Part shown: piece after piece, positions 31,501 through 39,578 of the stretch
How the letters are laid out: every line of letters begins with the position of its first letter
How positions within the stretch are numbered: the first letter of the stretch is position 1
IMG/VR virus record: IMGVR_UViG_3300036806_000241
Coordinates: 1-42,922 of that record
Direction: 5' to 3' (one strand)
Source: a virus
DNA: 42,922 nucleotides
Position numbers and translations under genes: made by a program
The notes under the pieces: model-generated
The model's database searches: none
What the model was told of the DNA's origin: nothing
Seen by the model: only the letters and a program-made list of their open reading frames with translations

Positions 31501-34138
31501 CAAACCCGCGGGCTACACCTGGGAAGCGTTCTACGCGGACGTGAAGGATGACCTCTACCCGATCAAGCGGCTGGTCAACGCGCTGCGCTCGGGGGAGGAT
31601 CTGGGCACGGCGGAGGATCCCTACAAGCTCGCGCGCCTCACGCGCGGCGCCTACGGCAAGGCCGAGCAATTCCTCGAGTATTCCCCCTTCGACTTCAAGA
31701 CCTACAAGAACGTCGGCAAATCGATGCGCGACATCATCGATCCCGTGAAGAACGACCTGGATGGTCTTCGCGCCTACGCGGTGAGCCGCCGCTCCGTTGA
31801 GCTCGACGGTCGCGGGATCCAAACCGGCGTGCCTCTGGATGAGGCGAAGCAGGTGATCGCCGAGGGCGGCAAGTACGCTCAAGTGCTAAAAGAGCTGCAG
31901 GCCTACCAGGACCACCTGGTCGCGTATCTCAAGGACAGCGGCGTCCTGTCCGAGGAGAGCGTGAAGGCGATGCGCGAGGCGAACAAGGACTACGTGCCCT
32001 TCTTCCGGCTGATGGATGACGCCGAGGGAGCGGCGAGCGCCGGCGCCGGATTGAAGACTCACCAGCCGATCAAACGCATCAAAGGGAGCGAGCGCCTGAT
32101 CATCGATCCTCTGGAATCGATCGTGAAGAACACCTACCTGTACACGACGCTCGCCGAGCGCAACGCCGTGGGACGCTCGTTGGTCGAGCTCGTTGAGCGC
32201 TCAGGACGCGATGACCTCGTGCGGCGTATCCCCGGGCCGGTGAAGCCGATCAAAGTCCAGGATGCCGAGATCCGAAAGTTCCTCGAGGAAAACGGGATCG
32301 ACGCGCCCGAGGAGTTCGAGCAGGCGATGACCATCTTTCGCCGCGGCAACCTGACGCCGGCGGAGGATCAGATCGTCGTCTTTCGCGAGGGCAAGCGTGA
32401 GCTCTACCAGGTTCCCGAGGAAGTGGCGAGCGCCTTCAAGGCGACCGATCGGGAGAGCGCCGGATGGTTGACGAGGGTTCTTGCGATCCCGGCGAAGATG
32501 CTGCGGGTCGGAGCGACGCTCTCCCCTGATTTCATCTCGAGGAACCCGGTGCGCGATCAGTTCAGCGCTTACGTGCTCTCCAAGAGCGGCTACGTGCCGG
32601 TGCTGGACATGGTGCGCGGCGCCGTGTCGATCGCGAAGCACGATCAGGACTTCCAGAACTGGTTGAAGTCGGGGGGTGCGAACGCGGCGATGGTGAGCCT
32701 CGATCGGGACTACGTGCAGCAGGAGCTCGCGCGCCGCTCGGGGGATCTGGATTTCACCACGCGCGCCTGGAACGTGATCAAAAACCCCCTTGAGCCCCTG
32801 CGCATTGCCTCCGAGCTCATGGAGAACGCGACGCGCTTGGGCGAGTTCAAGAAAGCGGCAGGAGGCGAGAGCACGAAAGAAGCGATCCAGTCGGCCGGGT
32901 TCGAGGCGCGCGAGGTGACGATCGACTTCGCGCGGATCGGGGCGAAGACGCGCGCGATGAACCTCATCACGGCCTTCTGGAATGCGAACCTGGAGGGCAT
33001 CGATCGCACGGTGCGCTCCTTCAAGGACCGGCCGTTTCAGACGACCGCCAAGATGGCCGTTTCGATCACGCTCCCCTCGGTGCTCCTGTGGTGGTCGAAC
33101 CACGATGACGGTCGCTATGGCGACCTCCCCAACTGGGAGAAGGACCTCTTCTGGATCGTGATGACCGATCACGTATCAAAGGAGCGCTGGGCGGGGATGA
33201 GCACCCAGAAGAAGCTCGCCTTCCAGGCGCAAACGCACATCTACCGGATCCCCAAGCCCTTCGAGCTCGGGGTGATCTTCGGGAGCGGCCCTGAGCGGCT
33301 GCTCGATGCCTTCTACGACAAGCACCCCGACGCCTTCAAGGACTTCACCAACTCGATGGCGAACACGATGGGGATCAATCTTGTGCCCACCGCCGCGGCG
33401 CCGGTGCTGGGACAGATCACGAACTGGAACTTCTTCACTGACCGGCCGCTCATTCCCGCCTCCCAGGAGCGCCTGCTACCCGAGTACCAGTATTCGAGCT
33501 ACACCACCCAGACGACGCGGGCGCTGGGGCACCTGGTGGGAAGCATCCCGGGGCTGCACGACAAGTCGATGGCCTCCCCCCAGGTGATCGACAACTACAT
33601 CCGCAGCTGGACGGGGACCCTCGGGAATTACACGCTGCAGATCGCCGATGCGGCGTTGAGGAAGACGGGCGTCCTCCCCGACCCCATCCGGCCCGCGAAG
33701 AGCTTGGAGGACCTGCCGGTGCTGCGCGGGTTCATGGTGCGCTTTCCTTCGGGCCAGGCGCAATCGATCCAGGACTTCTACGACAGCTACCAGGCCTCCA
33801 AGCGCGTCACCGACACGATCCAGACTCTGGCGCGCCAGGGGGACAGCGCCGCGGCGCTACGCGAGATGCAACTCGATCCCCAGCGTCTCGCGCGCCTGGA
33901 TTCGATTCACCAGGCGCTCTCGCGCGCCCAGGAAGCGATCCAGCTCGTGGACCGCAACCCGAAGATCGGCGAGCAGGAGAAGCGCCAGCTGATCGACACG
34001 ATGTACTACCAGATGATGATGATGAGCCGCGCCGGCAACCTCGCGCTCGCGCAGATGCAAAAGGCGCTCGCCAGCAGCTCACTTGCGCGGGCCAAAGAAG
34101 GAGCACCCAATGAAAACCAACCTGCACTCGCTCGCTGA
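28574..34138 (+). CDS. Giant polyvalent virion protein: histidine phosphatase + zeta-toxin-like kinase + LPD38-type C-terminal part
   Basis: 1854 residues, the largest gene here. Residues 307-470 form a histidine phosphatase (phosphoglycerate mutase-like) domain, with R312-H313-G314 in LVRHGETALNNQNLVRGWTD and the second catalytic His in ALVSHHRGDRLF. Residues about 680-890 form a zeta-toxin-like P-loop kinase, with Walker A GGTGAGKT at 736-743, then VYDTNMANFKSAKAKIDLAL and IIFVGADPLEALDRALKRAM. A Pro/Gly-rich linker (about 905-960) leads to a long helical region. Near residues 1450-1650, FWNANLEGIDRTVRSFKDRP and WWSNHDDGRYGDLPNWEKDL match the large polyvalent protein-associated domain 38 pattern. 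Polyvalent proteins are injected with phage DNA to counter host defences. The position after internal virion proteins makes it the gp16-like ejection protein. Individual domain activities are inferred. Confidence 0.82.
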   Translation: MAAAQIAPPEGFELDGAQPQPGAPRAPQAPAGFQIDQPAPDPVLGAINQSRIAAPIEAGLNLVTGLGLGMPVYLARGLYGALTGEEDRQEKATEAAHAVTYEPRGEKGKRLSALINLPFEKLTEKSTEIGHKVTDLTGSPVLGAITEGAIQTLTPLGVAKGAGTLAALGRSAPTPAAFESAAVAIEGHAPRPGQTPAMAGKLERIYEATGKKPSEVIAAALQDSNTLADLVADNREIPAGLEKGKAKETGAPAAEPGAPAAEPEAGGVKEAAAGETLPGRPTHAGEEIRMPPADAPIPATNLPRATDITLVRHGETALNNQNLVRGWTDIPLNEMGAKQAGELGEQLKDKGIDTIVTSDLVRASATAREIGKASGAPVIEDPAFRPWNVGEYAGKPNEAVARVLEDYASNRPSEPLPGGESFNQFRERYLSGVERIAAEHPGERIALVSHHRGDRLFAAWQKAAMPVDHSVDMSTFLDWQGGIKTGTAADMEPVPVRAGPQGSAMAAAIGERMKAKGAQEPEVKGAVAAWEKWFAAASERYGIPPSEILSTRGLEELRKDPDLPPELRSVIERAGSDPAAAAFERDAQEQIAFLNREAKSRGFADIDQLTKKDPEEFQKLASAYRAGRAKSEEPLPIPYAQRLRPEQREVETRAREQVQGDLEGQIKAYEKLPDSDGGKIINTDIARELFPDYRQSRSIHSPSVHEPASALVKEMFLRKVSEADPNGLNMVTFTAGGTGAGKTSGINAVPLVSNVVEASQLVYDTNMANFKSAKAKIDLALEHGKQANIIFVGADPLEALDRALKRAMRTGRTVPLEEHAKTHEGSARALEQLMQEYKGDDRVQFIIIDNGAGAKGEIRLVDPADAREYLHSLDFSNLRERLKGRLDAAFEQGKITEAIYRGTEAPVGEGEGTAPGAGGGEEPPAGGQPGERGAAGAPRGRYAPLRERGGPPRPPEIPPPSPAQAAVLERISKEPGKPAGYTWEAFYADVKDDLYPIKRLVNALRSGEDLGTAEDPYKLARLTRGAYGKAEQFLEYSPFDFKTYKNVGKSMRDIIDPVKNDLDGLRAYAVSRRSVELDGRGIQTGVPLDEAKQVIAEGGKYAQVLKELQAYQDHLVAYLKDSGVLSEESVKAMREANKDYVPFFRLMDDAEGAASAGAGLKTHQPIKRIKGSERLIIDPLESIVKNTYLYTTLAERNAVGRSLVELVERSGRDDLVRRIPGPVKPIKVQDAEIRKFLEENGIDAPEEFEQAMTIFRRGNLTPAEDQIVVFREGKRELYQVPEEVASAFKATDRESAGWLTRVLAIPAKMLRVGATLSPDFISRNPVRDQFSAYVLSKSGYVPVLDMVRGAVSIAKHDQDFQNWLKSGGANAAMVSLDRDYVQQELARRSGDLDFTTRAWNVIKNPLEPLRIASELMENATRLGEFKKAAGGESTKEAIQSAGFEAREVTIDFARIGAKTRAMNLITAFWNANLEGIDRTVRSFKDRPFQTTAKMAVSITLPSVLLWWSNHDDGRYGDLPNWEKDLFWIVMTDHVSKERWAGMSTQKKLAFQAQTHIYRIPKPFELGVIFGSGPERLLDAFYDKHPDAFKDFTNSMANTMGINLVPTAAAPVLGQITNWNFFTDRPLIPASQERLLPEYQYSSYTTQTTRALGHLVGSIPGLHDKSMASPQVIDNYIRSWTGTLGNYTLQIADAALRKTGVLPDPIRPAKSLEDLPVLRGFMVRFPSGQAQSIQDFYDSYQASKRVTDTIQTLARQGDSAAALREMQLDPQRLARLDSIHQALSRAQEAIQLVDRNPKIGEQEKRQLIDTMYYQMMMMSRAGNLALAQMQKALASSSLARAKEGAPNENQPALAR
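29321..29362 (+). repeat. Two exact 21-bp tandem copies in the polyvalent gene linker
   Basis: The 21-base unit coding for GAPAAEP occurs twice in direct succession, in frame, in the linker before the phosphatase domain. This is a simple in-frame expansion of a flexible linker. Confidence 0.9.
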
Positions 34139-34697
34139 CGCGAGCCTGGGCGTCTTCAAGCCCCTCGTGCTGGATGCGAGCACCGAGGCGTTGAAAAAGC
34201 AACTGAAGGACGAGCGCGAACTTCGCATCGCCGCGGTGCGGGCGCTTGCGGATGATTCGAGCGACAACGAGGGCCGGATCGCGCGGATCAGCGAATTGGA
34301 GGCCGAGGTGGGAACGCTGCGCGCGCAGCTCGCCTCAGGTGAAGGGGTGCTTGCGAGCGCACGTGATGAGGCCGAGCAGCGGCGCCTGGCGCTTGAGAAT
34401 GCGGCGGAGCTCCACGTTTCCCTGAAGGACCAGTACGACATCGAATCGCGCGGCCGGGCGAGCGCGGAAGCGTTCCAGGGCGCCGCGACACGGTCCCTGG
34501 AGGAGGCGACCAAGGCGCTTGAAACGGTACGGGCGGCGTACCTGCAGTCTGAGGCGCGCTGCACGGCGCTAACGACCGAGCTTCGCCGCCCGGTGCGCGC
34601 GCCGGAGGCGACCCCCTACGAGATCGAGCTCGTCCGGGCGGGCCCGGGCGGGGATCTTCACAAACTGCGCCTGCAGCCGGCGCCCAAGCAGGAATAG
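34110..34697 (+). CDS. Coiled-coil protein of unknown function
   Basis: 195 residues; the ATG at 34110 has GAAGGAG six bases upstream and lies within the end of the polyvalent gene. Residues about 25-140 form a heptad-rich coiled coil (ARISELEAEVGTLRAQLASG, EEATKALETVRAAYLQSEAR). The C-terminal 40 residues are Pro-rich. Probably an oligomeric virion or assembly protein; no motif allows more. Confidence 0.65.
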   Translation: MKTNLHSLADASLGVFKPLVLDASTEALKKQLKDERELRIAAVRALADDSSDNEGRIARISELEAEVGTLRAQLASGEGVLASARDEAEQRRLALENAAELHVSLKDQYDIESRGRASAEAFQGAATRSLEEATKALETVRAAYLQSEARCTALTTELRRPVRAPEATPYEIELVRAGPGGDLHKLRLQPAPKQE

Positions 34698-34706
34698 GAG
34701 AAAACC

Positions 34707-35156
34707 ATGGCCGGTAAAAGCGCGAAATTCGAAACGGACTTCCTGAAGATGGTGTTCAACGGGGTGCCGATCACCAACATCGACTCGAGCGGCGGGAGCA
34801 CGAGCCTTTGGATCGCGCTGCAAACGGCCGATCCTGGGGACCTGGGATCGACCGCGAACGAGGGTGGCTACACTGCCTACACGAGGGTGCAGACCGATCG
34901 CTCGACCGGGGCAAGCGGCTGGAGCGTGACGAGCGGCACGAGCAACGTGGTCGCCACCGTGAGCCCGGTCTCGACGATCAGCTTCCCGAAGGAGCTCACC
35001 ACAAGCACGGGGACTTTCGGCTGGTTCAGCGTCTACCCGAGCTCGAGCGCCGCGGGGAGTTCCGCGCTGTACAGCGGCACGATCGCGCCCACGATCGACT
35101 TCGGCCTGAACATCACCCCGCAGCTCACCAGCGGCAGCTCGATCACCGAGGACTGA
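34707..35156 (+). CDS. Phage tail fibre-family small protein
   Basis: 149 residues. The opening FETDFLKMVFNGVPITNI, SLWIALQTADPGD, ANEGGYTAYTRVQTDR and the late GTFGWFSVYPSSSAAGSSAL follow the pattern of small phage proteins usually annotated as tail fibre proteins. A GGAG ribosome binding site lies a few bases before the ATG. The precise place in the particle is unknown. Confidence 0.65.
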   Translation: MAGKSAKFETDFLKMVFNGVPITNIDSSGGSTSLWIALQTADPGDLGSTANEGGYTAYTRVQTDRSTGASGWSVTSGTSNVVATVSPVSTISFPKELTTSTGTFGWFSVYPSSSAAGSSALYSGTIAPTIDFGLNITPQLTSGSSITED

Positions 35157-35169
35157 ACAAGGTAGCGCG

Positions 35170-35490
35170 ATGAGCATCCGGTTTGAACAGCCTCTGAACG
35201 CACAGGCCCGAAGGGTCATGCAAGAGATCCTGGGGGCACCTTACGCGAGCGGGGAGCTTGCACGCGGCACGGGAGAGCTTGCCGATGCCCATGGCACCGA
35301 AACCCCTGGAGGGTGGATCTTCCTGTACGACCGGCCGCTCAATCGTGGCGTGAAACGCCAGCTCCTGCCGATCGCGCTCGCCTCCCAGCAGGGTATGCAC
35401 GTGATCGCCCACCTTGCGGGGGATCAGGTGGAGCTGAAAGACGGCTCGAAGCACATCTGGTCCGGTGAGAGCTGGAGGCGCTTGCAGTGA
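35170..35490 (+). CDS. Hypothetical protein in the fibre region
   Basis: 106 residues, mixed alpha/beta, with a basic central segment (LNRGVKRQLLPIALASQQGM) and a beta-like end (VELKDGSKHIWSGESW). Located between two fibre-type genes and overlapping the second by four bases. No recognised domain. Confidence 0.55.
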   Translation: MSIRFEQPLNAQARRVMQEILGAPYASGELARGTGELADAHGTETPGGWIFLYDRPLNRGVKRQLLPIALASQQGMHVIAHLAGDQVELKDGSKHIWSGESWRRLQ

Positions 35491-36668
35491 CCTACACCTA
35501 TCCGAATATCACCGAGAACCCGATCTCGGACGGGGGCAAGTGGAAGAACCAGGGTGCGGCGACGGGCGGCTGGACGCTGGTGCAGTCCAACGCCGGGACG
35601 CTCTTTGGCACGAACACGGTGGGAGGAACGGCCGACAGCTACGCCTATCTTGACCCGAGCGTGGGTCTCGGGAACGACTATGTGATGACCGGAGTTGTGC
35701 ACCGCGACGCGAGCGTGGTCGACGGTGGCACCGACCTCGAGATTGAGCTCCACATCCGGATGACGGACGATGCGACCCACGTCCACACCTACGAAGAGGA
35801 CTTGTCGAACACGATCGGGGGGAGCGGCTACCAGTTTGTTCGCTGGACAGGCACGAACGGGAGTTTCACTGACCTGAGTTCCCAGGTGACCGATAGCGGT
35901 CTTGCGCACGGCACTCCGCAGGACAACGATTCCTACACCTTGCAGGTGAAGGGGCTCGCCGTCATCGCGAAGGTGAACGGCGCGACCATGTTCACCTACA
36001 CGCTGGGCTCGGGAACGGGGGATGGCTCACCGCTTACGACGGGCAATCCTGGAGTCGGGTTCGATCTCTCCGCGGGCGCAACCAATGGGCTGCTCGCTTG
36101 GAAATCCTGGAGCGTGAGTCCTCTGGCGAGCGTATTCACGAGCGCAGGCACCTCGACCGCCAAGGCAACGGCCGCGGCGCTGAAGAGCGCCGACGCATCG
36201 AGCACCGCCGCCGCGGTGGCGACCGGGGTCGGCGCCTCGCTCAAGTCGGCTACCCTCGCGAGTGCCGGTGTGGCAGTTGCGACGGGGATCGGGTCCTCGC
36301 TCAAGGCGGCCGATATGGCGAGCACGGGCACCTCGACTGCGGTTGCAGTCGGGACTTCCCAGATCTCAACCGGGTCGGCCATGTCAAGCCCCGGGATGGC
36401 CACGGGCACGGCCGTGAGCGCGGCTCTCAAGAGCGCGGACATGTCTGGGGCGGGTGTATCGAGCGCCACCGCGGAGAGTACCTCGCCACAGCCTCCGGTC
36501 GTTCAGCCTGCGCAGATCCAGCAGATTTCCATGGGCGCAGGGGGCAGCGCGAGCAAGGCGCGGCACAAGCGCCGTCGGCGCGAGCGCGAGGAAGAAGAGA
36601 TGCTGCTCGTCGCGAGTGTCCTGGCGCAGTTCCTTTCGCACAAGCACCATAGAGGAGCACAACAATGA
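35487..36668 (+). CDS. Putative tail fibre/lectin-like protein with Ala/Ser repeats
   Basis: 393 residues from a GTG. Residues 1-210 look like a concanavalin/LamG-type beta sandwich (YVMTGVVHRDASVVDGG, IELHIRMTDDATHVHTY, YTLQVKGLAVIAKVNGATMF, GNPGVGFDLSAG), a fold often used for glycan binding. Residues about 217-330 are imperfect repeats of about 20 residues. The C-terminus is strongly basic (KARHKRRRREREEEE) followed by a short hydrophobic helix. A receptor-binding or capsid-surface role is possible, since such Ala/Ser/Gly repeats are typical of fibrous parts. The assignment is by fold pattern only. Confidence 0.6.
   Translation: MTYTYPNITENPISDGGKWKNQGAATGGWTLVQSNAGTLFGTNTVGGTADSYAYLDPSVGLGNDYVMTGVVHRDASVVDGGTDLEIELHIRMTDDATHVHTYEEDLSNTIGGSGYQFVRWTGTNGSFTDLSSQVTDSGLAHGTPQDNDSYTLQVKGLAVIAKVNGATMFTYTLGSGTGDGSPLTTGNPGVGFDLSAGATNGLLAWKSWSVSPLASVFTSAGTSTAKATAAALKSADASSTAAAVATGVGASLKSATLASAGVAVATGIGSSLKAADMASTGTSTAVAVGTSQISTGSAMSSPGMATGTAVSAALKSADMSGAGVSSATAESTSPQPPVVQPAQIQQISMGAGGSASKARHKRRRREREEEEMLLVASVLAQFLSHKHHRGAQQ
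36135..36480 (+). repeat. Imperfect ~20-residue coding repeats
   Basis: At least five degenerate units sharing the pattern S-A-G-x(3)-A-x(2)-G-x-x-A-x-LK-S-A-D-M, for example ending in ALKSADAS, SLKSATLA, SLKAADMA and ALKSADMS. The DNA period is about 60-63 bases. Divergence between units shows that the expansion is old. Confidence 0.8.
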
Positions 36669-37900
36669 GCTCAGTCAGCGAAGACCGCCAGGCGGCTTTC
36701 TCACCTGGCCTCGCGATCAAGCAAGCCTGCCGGCTCGCGAGCACGGCGAATATCGCCTTTGCGGCGGGCGCCCCGAATGGCCTCTCGGTGGTCGACGGGG
36801 TGCAGACGATCGAAGGCGATCGCGTGCTCCTCAAGAACCAGGTCGATCAGACCCAGAACGGGATCTGGAGCGCTTCCAGCGGTGCTTGGACGCGCACGCC
36901 AGACTTCGATGGTATCCGCGACGTCGCCGGGGGCACCCTGACGATGATTCTCGCGGGATCCCAGGCGCAGCAGCTCTTCGCGGTGATGACCACGGGCACG
37001 ATCACCCCAGGCACGACCGCGATCGCCTTCGCTGTTCTCACCAGCTCGGGGATATTGCTCAACCCGGCAACGCAGGGCGAATTGCTCTTCGGTGGTCCTC
37101 CCAACAGCATCGCCCAAGACGCGGCTCTTTTCTGGGACAACACGAACAAGCGCCTGGGGGTGGGTAATGCGGCGCCCACTGTGGCGCTGGACGTCACGGG
37201 CACGGTCAAAGCGTCAACGAGCGTGCAGAGCCAGTTCTATGATACGAGTGGCAGCGCAGGCGCCATCGGGGCGCAAGGCAACATCTACTGGAGGATACAT
37301 TCGGGGCAGGTAGGTAACTTCAAACCTGCCAATGACAACACCCAATTTATGGGTGACCCGGCCTTCCGCATCCAGGCCGTCTTTACCCCCATCGTCGACT
37401 CCGGTACGACCGGATCACTTTCGCTCGACACGAACAACGGCACGACGCAGCTTGAGGTGCTTCATGTCGCTTCGGCAAATGATCGAATCACCATTGCTGG
37501 GGCCTCCGGAGGCGCCAACCCAACGCTCGCGGTGAAGCTCGCGAGTCTCCTGGCGATCACTCCGAGCGTCGTGATCGCAGGGAACTCCTTGCAGGTTGGG
37601 CCGAATCCATCGGGGCAGTCGGGAGTAAATACTGCGTACAACACGGGGTACTCGAGCAGGAACAATGCGGGCAACAACGACTTAACCCTGATCAAGAATA
37701 CGACGATCAATTCCGTGGTGGATATCATTTCCATCGCCGCCGCCAACGGAGTGGTGCTCTCGGCTCGATCTGGTGCCGGAGCACCAACGACCTCAGACCT
37801 AACTGCCGGGAGGTTCACCGTTTGGCGCGACACCTCGGGGGCGAACACGAAGCTCTACTACAACAACGCCGGATCGATTCAAAGTGTGGCACTCACGTAA
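36665..37900 (+). CDS. Tail fibre protein
   Basis: 411 residues overlapping the previous gene by four bases. The N-terminal 130 residues contain KQACRLASTANIAFA, SVVDGVQTIEGDRVLLKNQ and VDQTQNGIWSASSGAWTRTP, a module found in many phage fibre proteins. A middle segment (ALFWDNTNKRLGVGNAAPTV, ALDVTGTVKAS) is the repeat type that often precedes fibre tips. The C-terminal part is Asn/Gly/Thr-rich and ends in RFTVWRDTSGANTKLYYNNA. It lacks an S74 chaperone domain of its own, which makes the separate chaperone-type gene at 12157-12840 noteworthy. Host receptor binding is inferred. Confidence 0.7.
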   Translation: MSSVSEDRQAAFSPGLAIKQACRLASTANIAFAAGAPNGLSVVDGVQTIEGDRVLLKNQVDQTQNGIWSASSGAWTRTPDFDGIRDVAGGTLTMILAGSQAQQLFAVMTTGTITPGTTAIAFAVLTSSGILLNPATQGELLFGGPPNSIAQDAALFWDNTNKRLGVGNAAPTVALDVTGTVKASTSVQSQFYDTSGSAGAIGAQGNIYWRIHSGQVGNFKPANDNTQFMGDPAFRIQAVFTPIVDSGTTGSLSLDTNNGTTQLEVLHVASANDRITIAGASGGANPTLAVKLASLLAITPSVVIAGNSLQVGPNPSGQSGVNTAYNTGYSSRNNAGNNDLTLIKNTTINSVVDIISIAAANGVVLSARSGAGAPTTSDLTAGRFTVWRDTSGANTKLYYNNAGSIQSVALT

Positions 37901-37940
37901 CCCGCCGTGATTCCCAGCGGGCATTGAAAGGAGCGGCAAG

Positions 37941-38198
37941 ATGATCGACTTCATGCGCTATCGAGAATTGAAGGAAAACGGCGGCCTGCAGCTGCAAAAG
38001 GTGGGCGGGCAGGCGGTCGTGTTCCTGAAGAAGTTCCACCCGAACACGGGTGCCGAGCAGCTGCCCGATATGGGCCCGGTCGACGTGCAGCTGCTCCTGA
38101 AGCAGCGCGAGAACTCGGCGAAGGTGCTCGAGGGGCATGACCTGCTGCTCGCCGATCTGAAGGCCATGGGGATCGACACCACCCCGAAGGCCGACTGA
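37941..38198 (+). CDS. Small hypothetical protein
   Basis: 85 residues with AAAGGAG 14-20 bases upstream of the ATG. Mixed composition (LQLQKVGGQAVVFLKKFHPN), helical C-terminus. The 40-base gap before it contains a weak 5-bp hairpin (CCCGC/GCGGG). Function unknown. Confidence 0.6.
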   Translation: MIDFMRYRELKENGGLQLQKVGGQAVVFLKKFHPNTGAEQLPDMGPVDVQLLLKQRENSAKVLEGHDLLLADLKAMGIDTTPKAD

Positions 38199-38236
38199 AG
38201 CCGGATTCCCGAGGAAAACTCTGCAAGAGGGGGAAC

Positions 38237-38611
38237 GTGGACGGCTCGGGACCCACCTGGTGGGAGATCTTCGCGGGGGCGTGCGGCGCGATCGTGCCGA
38301 TCGCCTTTCGCTCAGGTCTCTCGCCTCGTCAGGTGGTCGCCATGGGCTTCATCGGTCTTGCGTTTGCCGTGTTCGCGACTCCGGCCCTTTTTAACTATTA
38401 CCATGTTACGAATCCAGAATGGCGCGCAGCCATCATCTTCACGGTCGGGATGGGGGGCATGCGCGCGGCAGAGGCAATCCTCACTTGGTGGTCGATCAAC
38501 GTCGACGGGCTGGTCGCGGGAGCGCTCTCATCTTTTTCCCGATCCCGTCACCCCAACAAACAAGGAAAGGAACGAAGAAAAAGCCGTGATCGAAGAAAGA
38601 AAACTCGATGA
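38237..38611 (+). CDS. Membrane protein, holin candidate
   Basis: 124 residues from a GTG with GAGGGGG upstream. Two to three hydrophobic segments (WEIFAGACGAIVPIAF, VVAMGFIGLAFAVFATPALF, AAIIFTVGMGGM) and a strongly basic C-terminus (SRSRHPNKQGKERRKSRDRR). Size, membrane pattern and position two genes before the endolysin are those of a holin. The basic tail is typical of regulatory holin C-termini. Not proven. Confidence 0.6.
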   Translation: MDGSGPTWWEIFAGACGAIVPIAFRSGLSPRQVVAMGFIGLAFAVFATPALFNYYHVTNPEWRAAIIFTVGMGGMRAAEAILTWWSINVDGLVAGALSSFSRSRHPNKQGKERRKSRDRRKKTR

Positions 38612-38976
38612 TTATCTCGTGGACAGACGCTCTTTGGCTGATCGCCAACGGGCTCCTAGCGGTATCGTCTTTGATGTGCCTGGGTAAGCTCGTGTCGCGG
38701 GGCACCACGCTTCTCGCGACGCGGCTTTCCTACGTGGTCACCCCTCTGGGGGCGATGATCGCGATCGCCGGTTTCCTGCAGGATCGGATCCATGCGATCT
38801 ACTTGGGGGAGCTCCTGGAGATCCTCGGCATGCTGATCATCAGCGTACGCATTTACTACTTTCTTTCCCAGGAGGACAACGGCAAATACGGCGCCTACGT
38901 GGGCGAGGAGCGCCGCCGGCCCCCGGAAGACAATCACCGCATGGCGATGAAACCGAGAAGGACGATGCGTTCATGA
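38608..38976 (+). CDS. Membrane protein of the lysis region
   Basis: 122 residues with three predicted membrane segments (DALWLIANGLLAVSSLMCLG, YVVTPLGAMIAIAGFL, GELLEILGMLIISVRIYYFL) and a hydrophilic, basic tail. ATG overlaps the previous stop. Could be a second holin, antiholin or accessory membrane protein; the sequence does not decide. Confidence 0.6.
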   Translation: MIISWTDALWLIANGLLAVSSLMCLGKLVSRGTTLLATRLSYVVTPLGAMIAIAGFLQDRIHAIYLGELLEILGMLIISVRIYYFLSQEDNGKYGAYVGEERRRPPEDNHRMAMKPRRTMRS

Positions 38977-39578
38977 ACCCGATCGAGCTCGCTGATCTGC
39001 AGGAGATCTGCCCCAAGACGAATCAGGTGCGCTTGTCGGCGTTCGTGCAGCCGCTGAACGACACCTGCTTGGAGTTCGTGATCGACACGCGCGAGCGCCA
39101 GGCGCCCTTCCTCGCCCACCTCGCCCAGGAGTCGGGGTGCTTTCTGTGGATGCGCGAGATCTGGGGTCCAAGCGCCGCGCAGAGTTCCTACGAGCCGCCC
39201 TCGAGGAAGGCCGAGGACCTGGGGAACACCCAAACGGGGGACGGCTTTCGCTACCGCGGTCGCGGCCTGATCCAGATCACCGGCCGCGCGAACTACGCAG
39301 CCTGCGCTCGCGCGCTGGTCCTGCCCCTGGAAGAGCACCCCGAACTGTTGGAGGAACCCGCGGTCGCGGCCCGCTCGGCCGGCTGGTTCTGGACGCTTGG
39401 CGCGGGCCAGCGCCTCTCGGTCGCCGCCAAACAGTACGGGATCCCGATCGGGGTGAACTTGAACGAGCTCGCCGATCGCGGGGATTTCAAGGGCATCACC
39501 CTCGCGATCAACGGAGGCTTGAACGGATACGAGGAGCGCCTCGCGTTCCTGAAAGCTGCCCAAGGGGCGCTCGCGTGA
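38973..39578 (+). CDS. Endolysin, GH19 chitinase-like muramidase
   Basis: 201 residues of the glycoside hydrolase 19 type. HLAQESGCFLWMREIWGPSA contains the two catalytic glutamates (E53 and E62). The core FRYRGRGLIQITGRANYAAC is the diagnostic substrate-binding block, and the late AINGGLNGYEERLAFL is also conserved in the family. It hydrolyses peptidoglycan. No signal peptide, so release through a holin is expected. Start overlaps the preceding membrane protein by four bases. Confidence 0.9.
   Translation: MNPIELADLQEICPKTNQVRLSAFVQPLNDTCLEFVIDTRERQAPFLAHLAQESGCFLWMREIWGPSAAQSSYEPPSRKAEDLGNTQTGDGFRYRGRGLIQITGRANYAACARALVLPLEEHPELLEEPAVAARSAGWFWTLGAGQRLSVAAKQYGIPIGVNLNELADRGDFKGITLAINGGLNGYEERLAFLKAAQGALA

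Noticed and set aside
34707-37900. Diversity-generating retroelement expected from the BPP-1-like layout
   Set aside because: No reverse transcriptase gene and no template/variable repeat pair was seen anywhere in the window.
37901-37921. CCCGC/GCGGG inverted repeat as a terminator after the tail fibre gene
   Set aside because: Only five pairs around an 11-base loop and no T-run; too weak to call.
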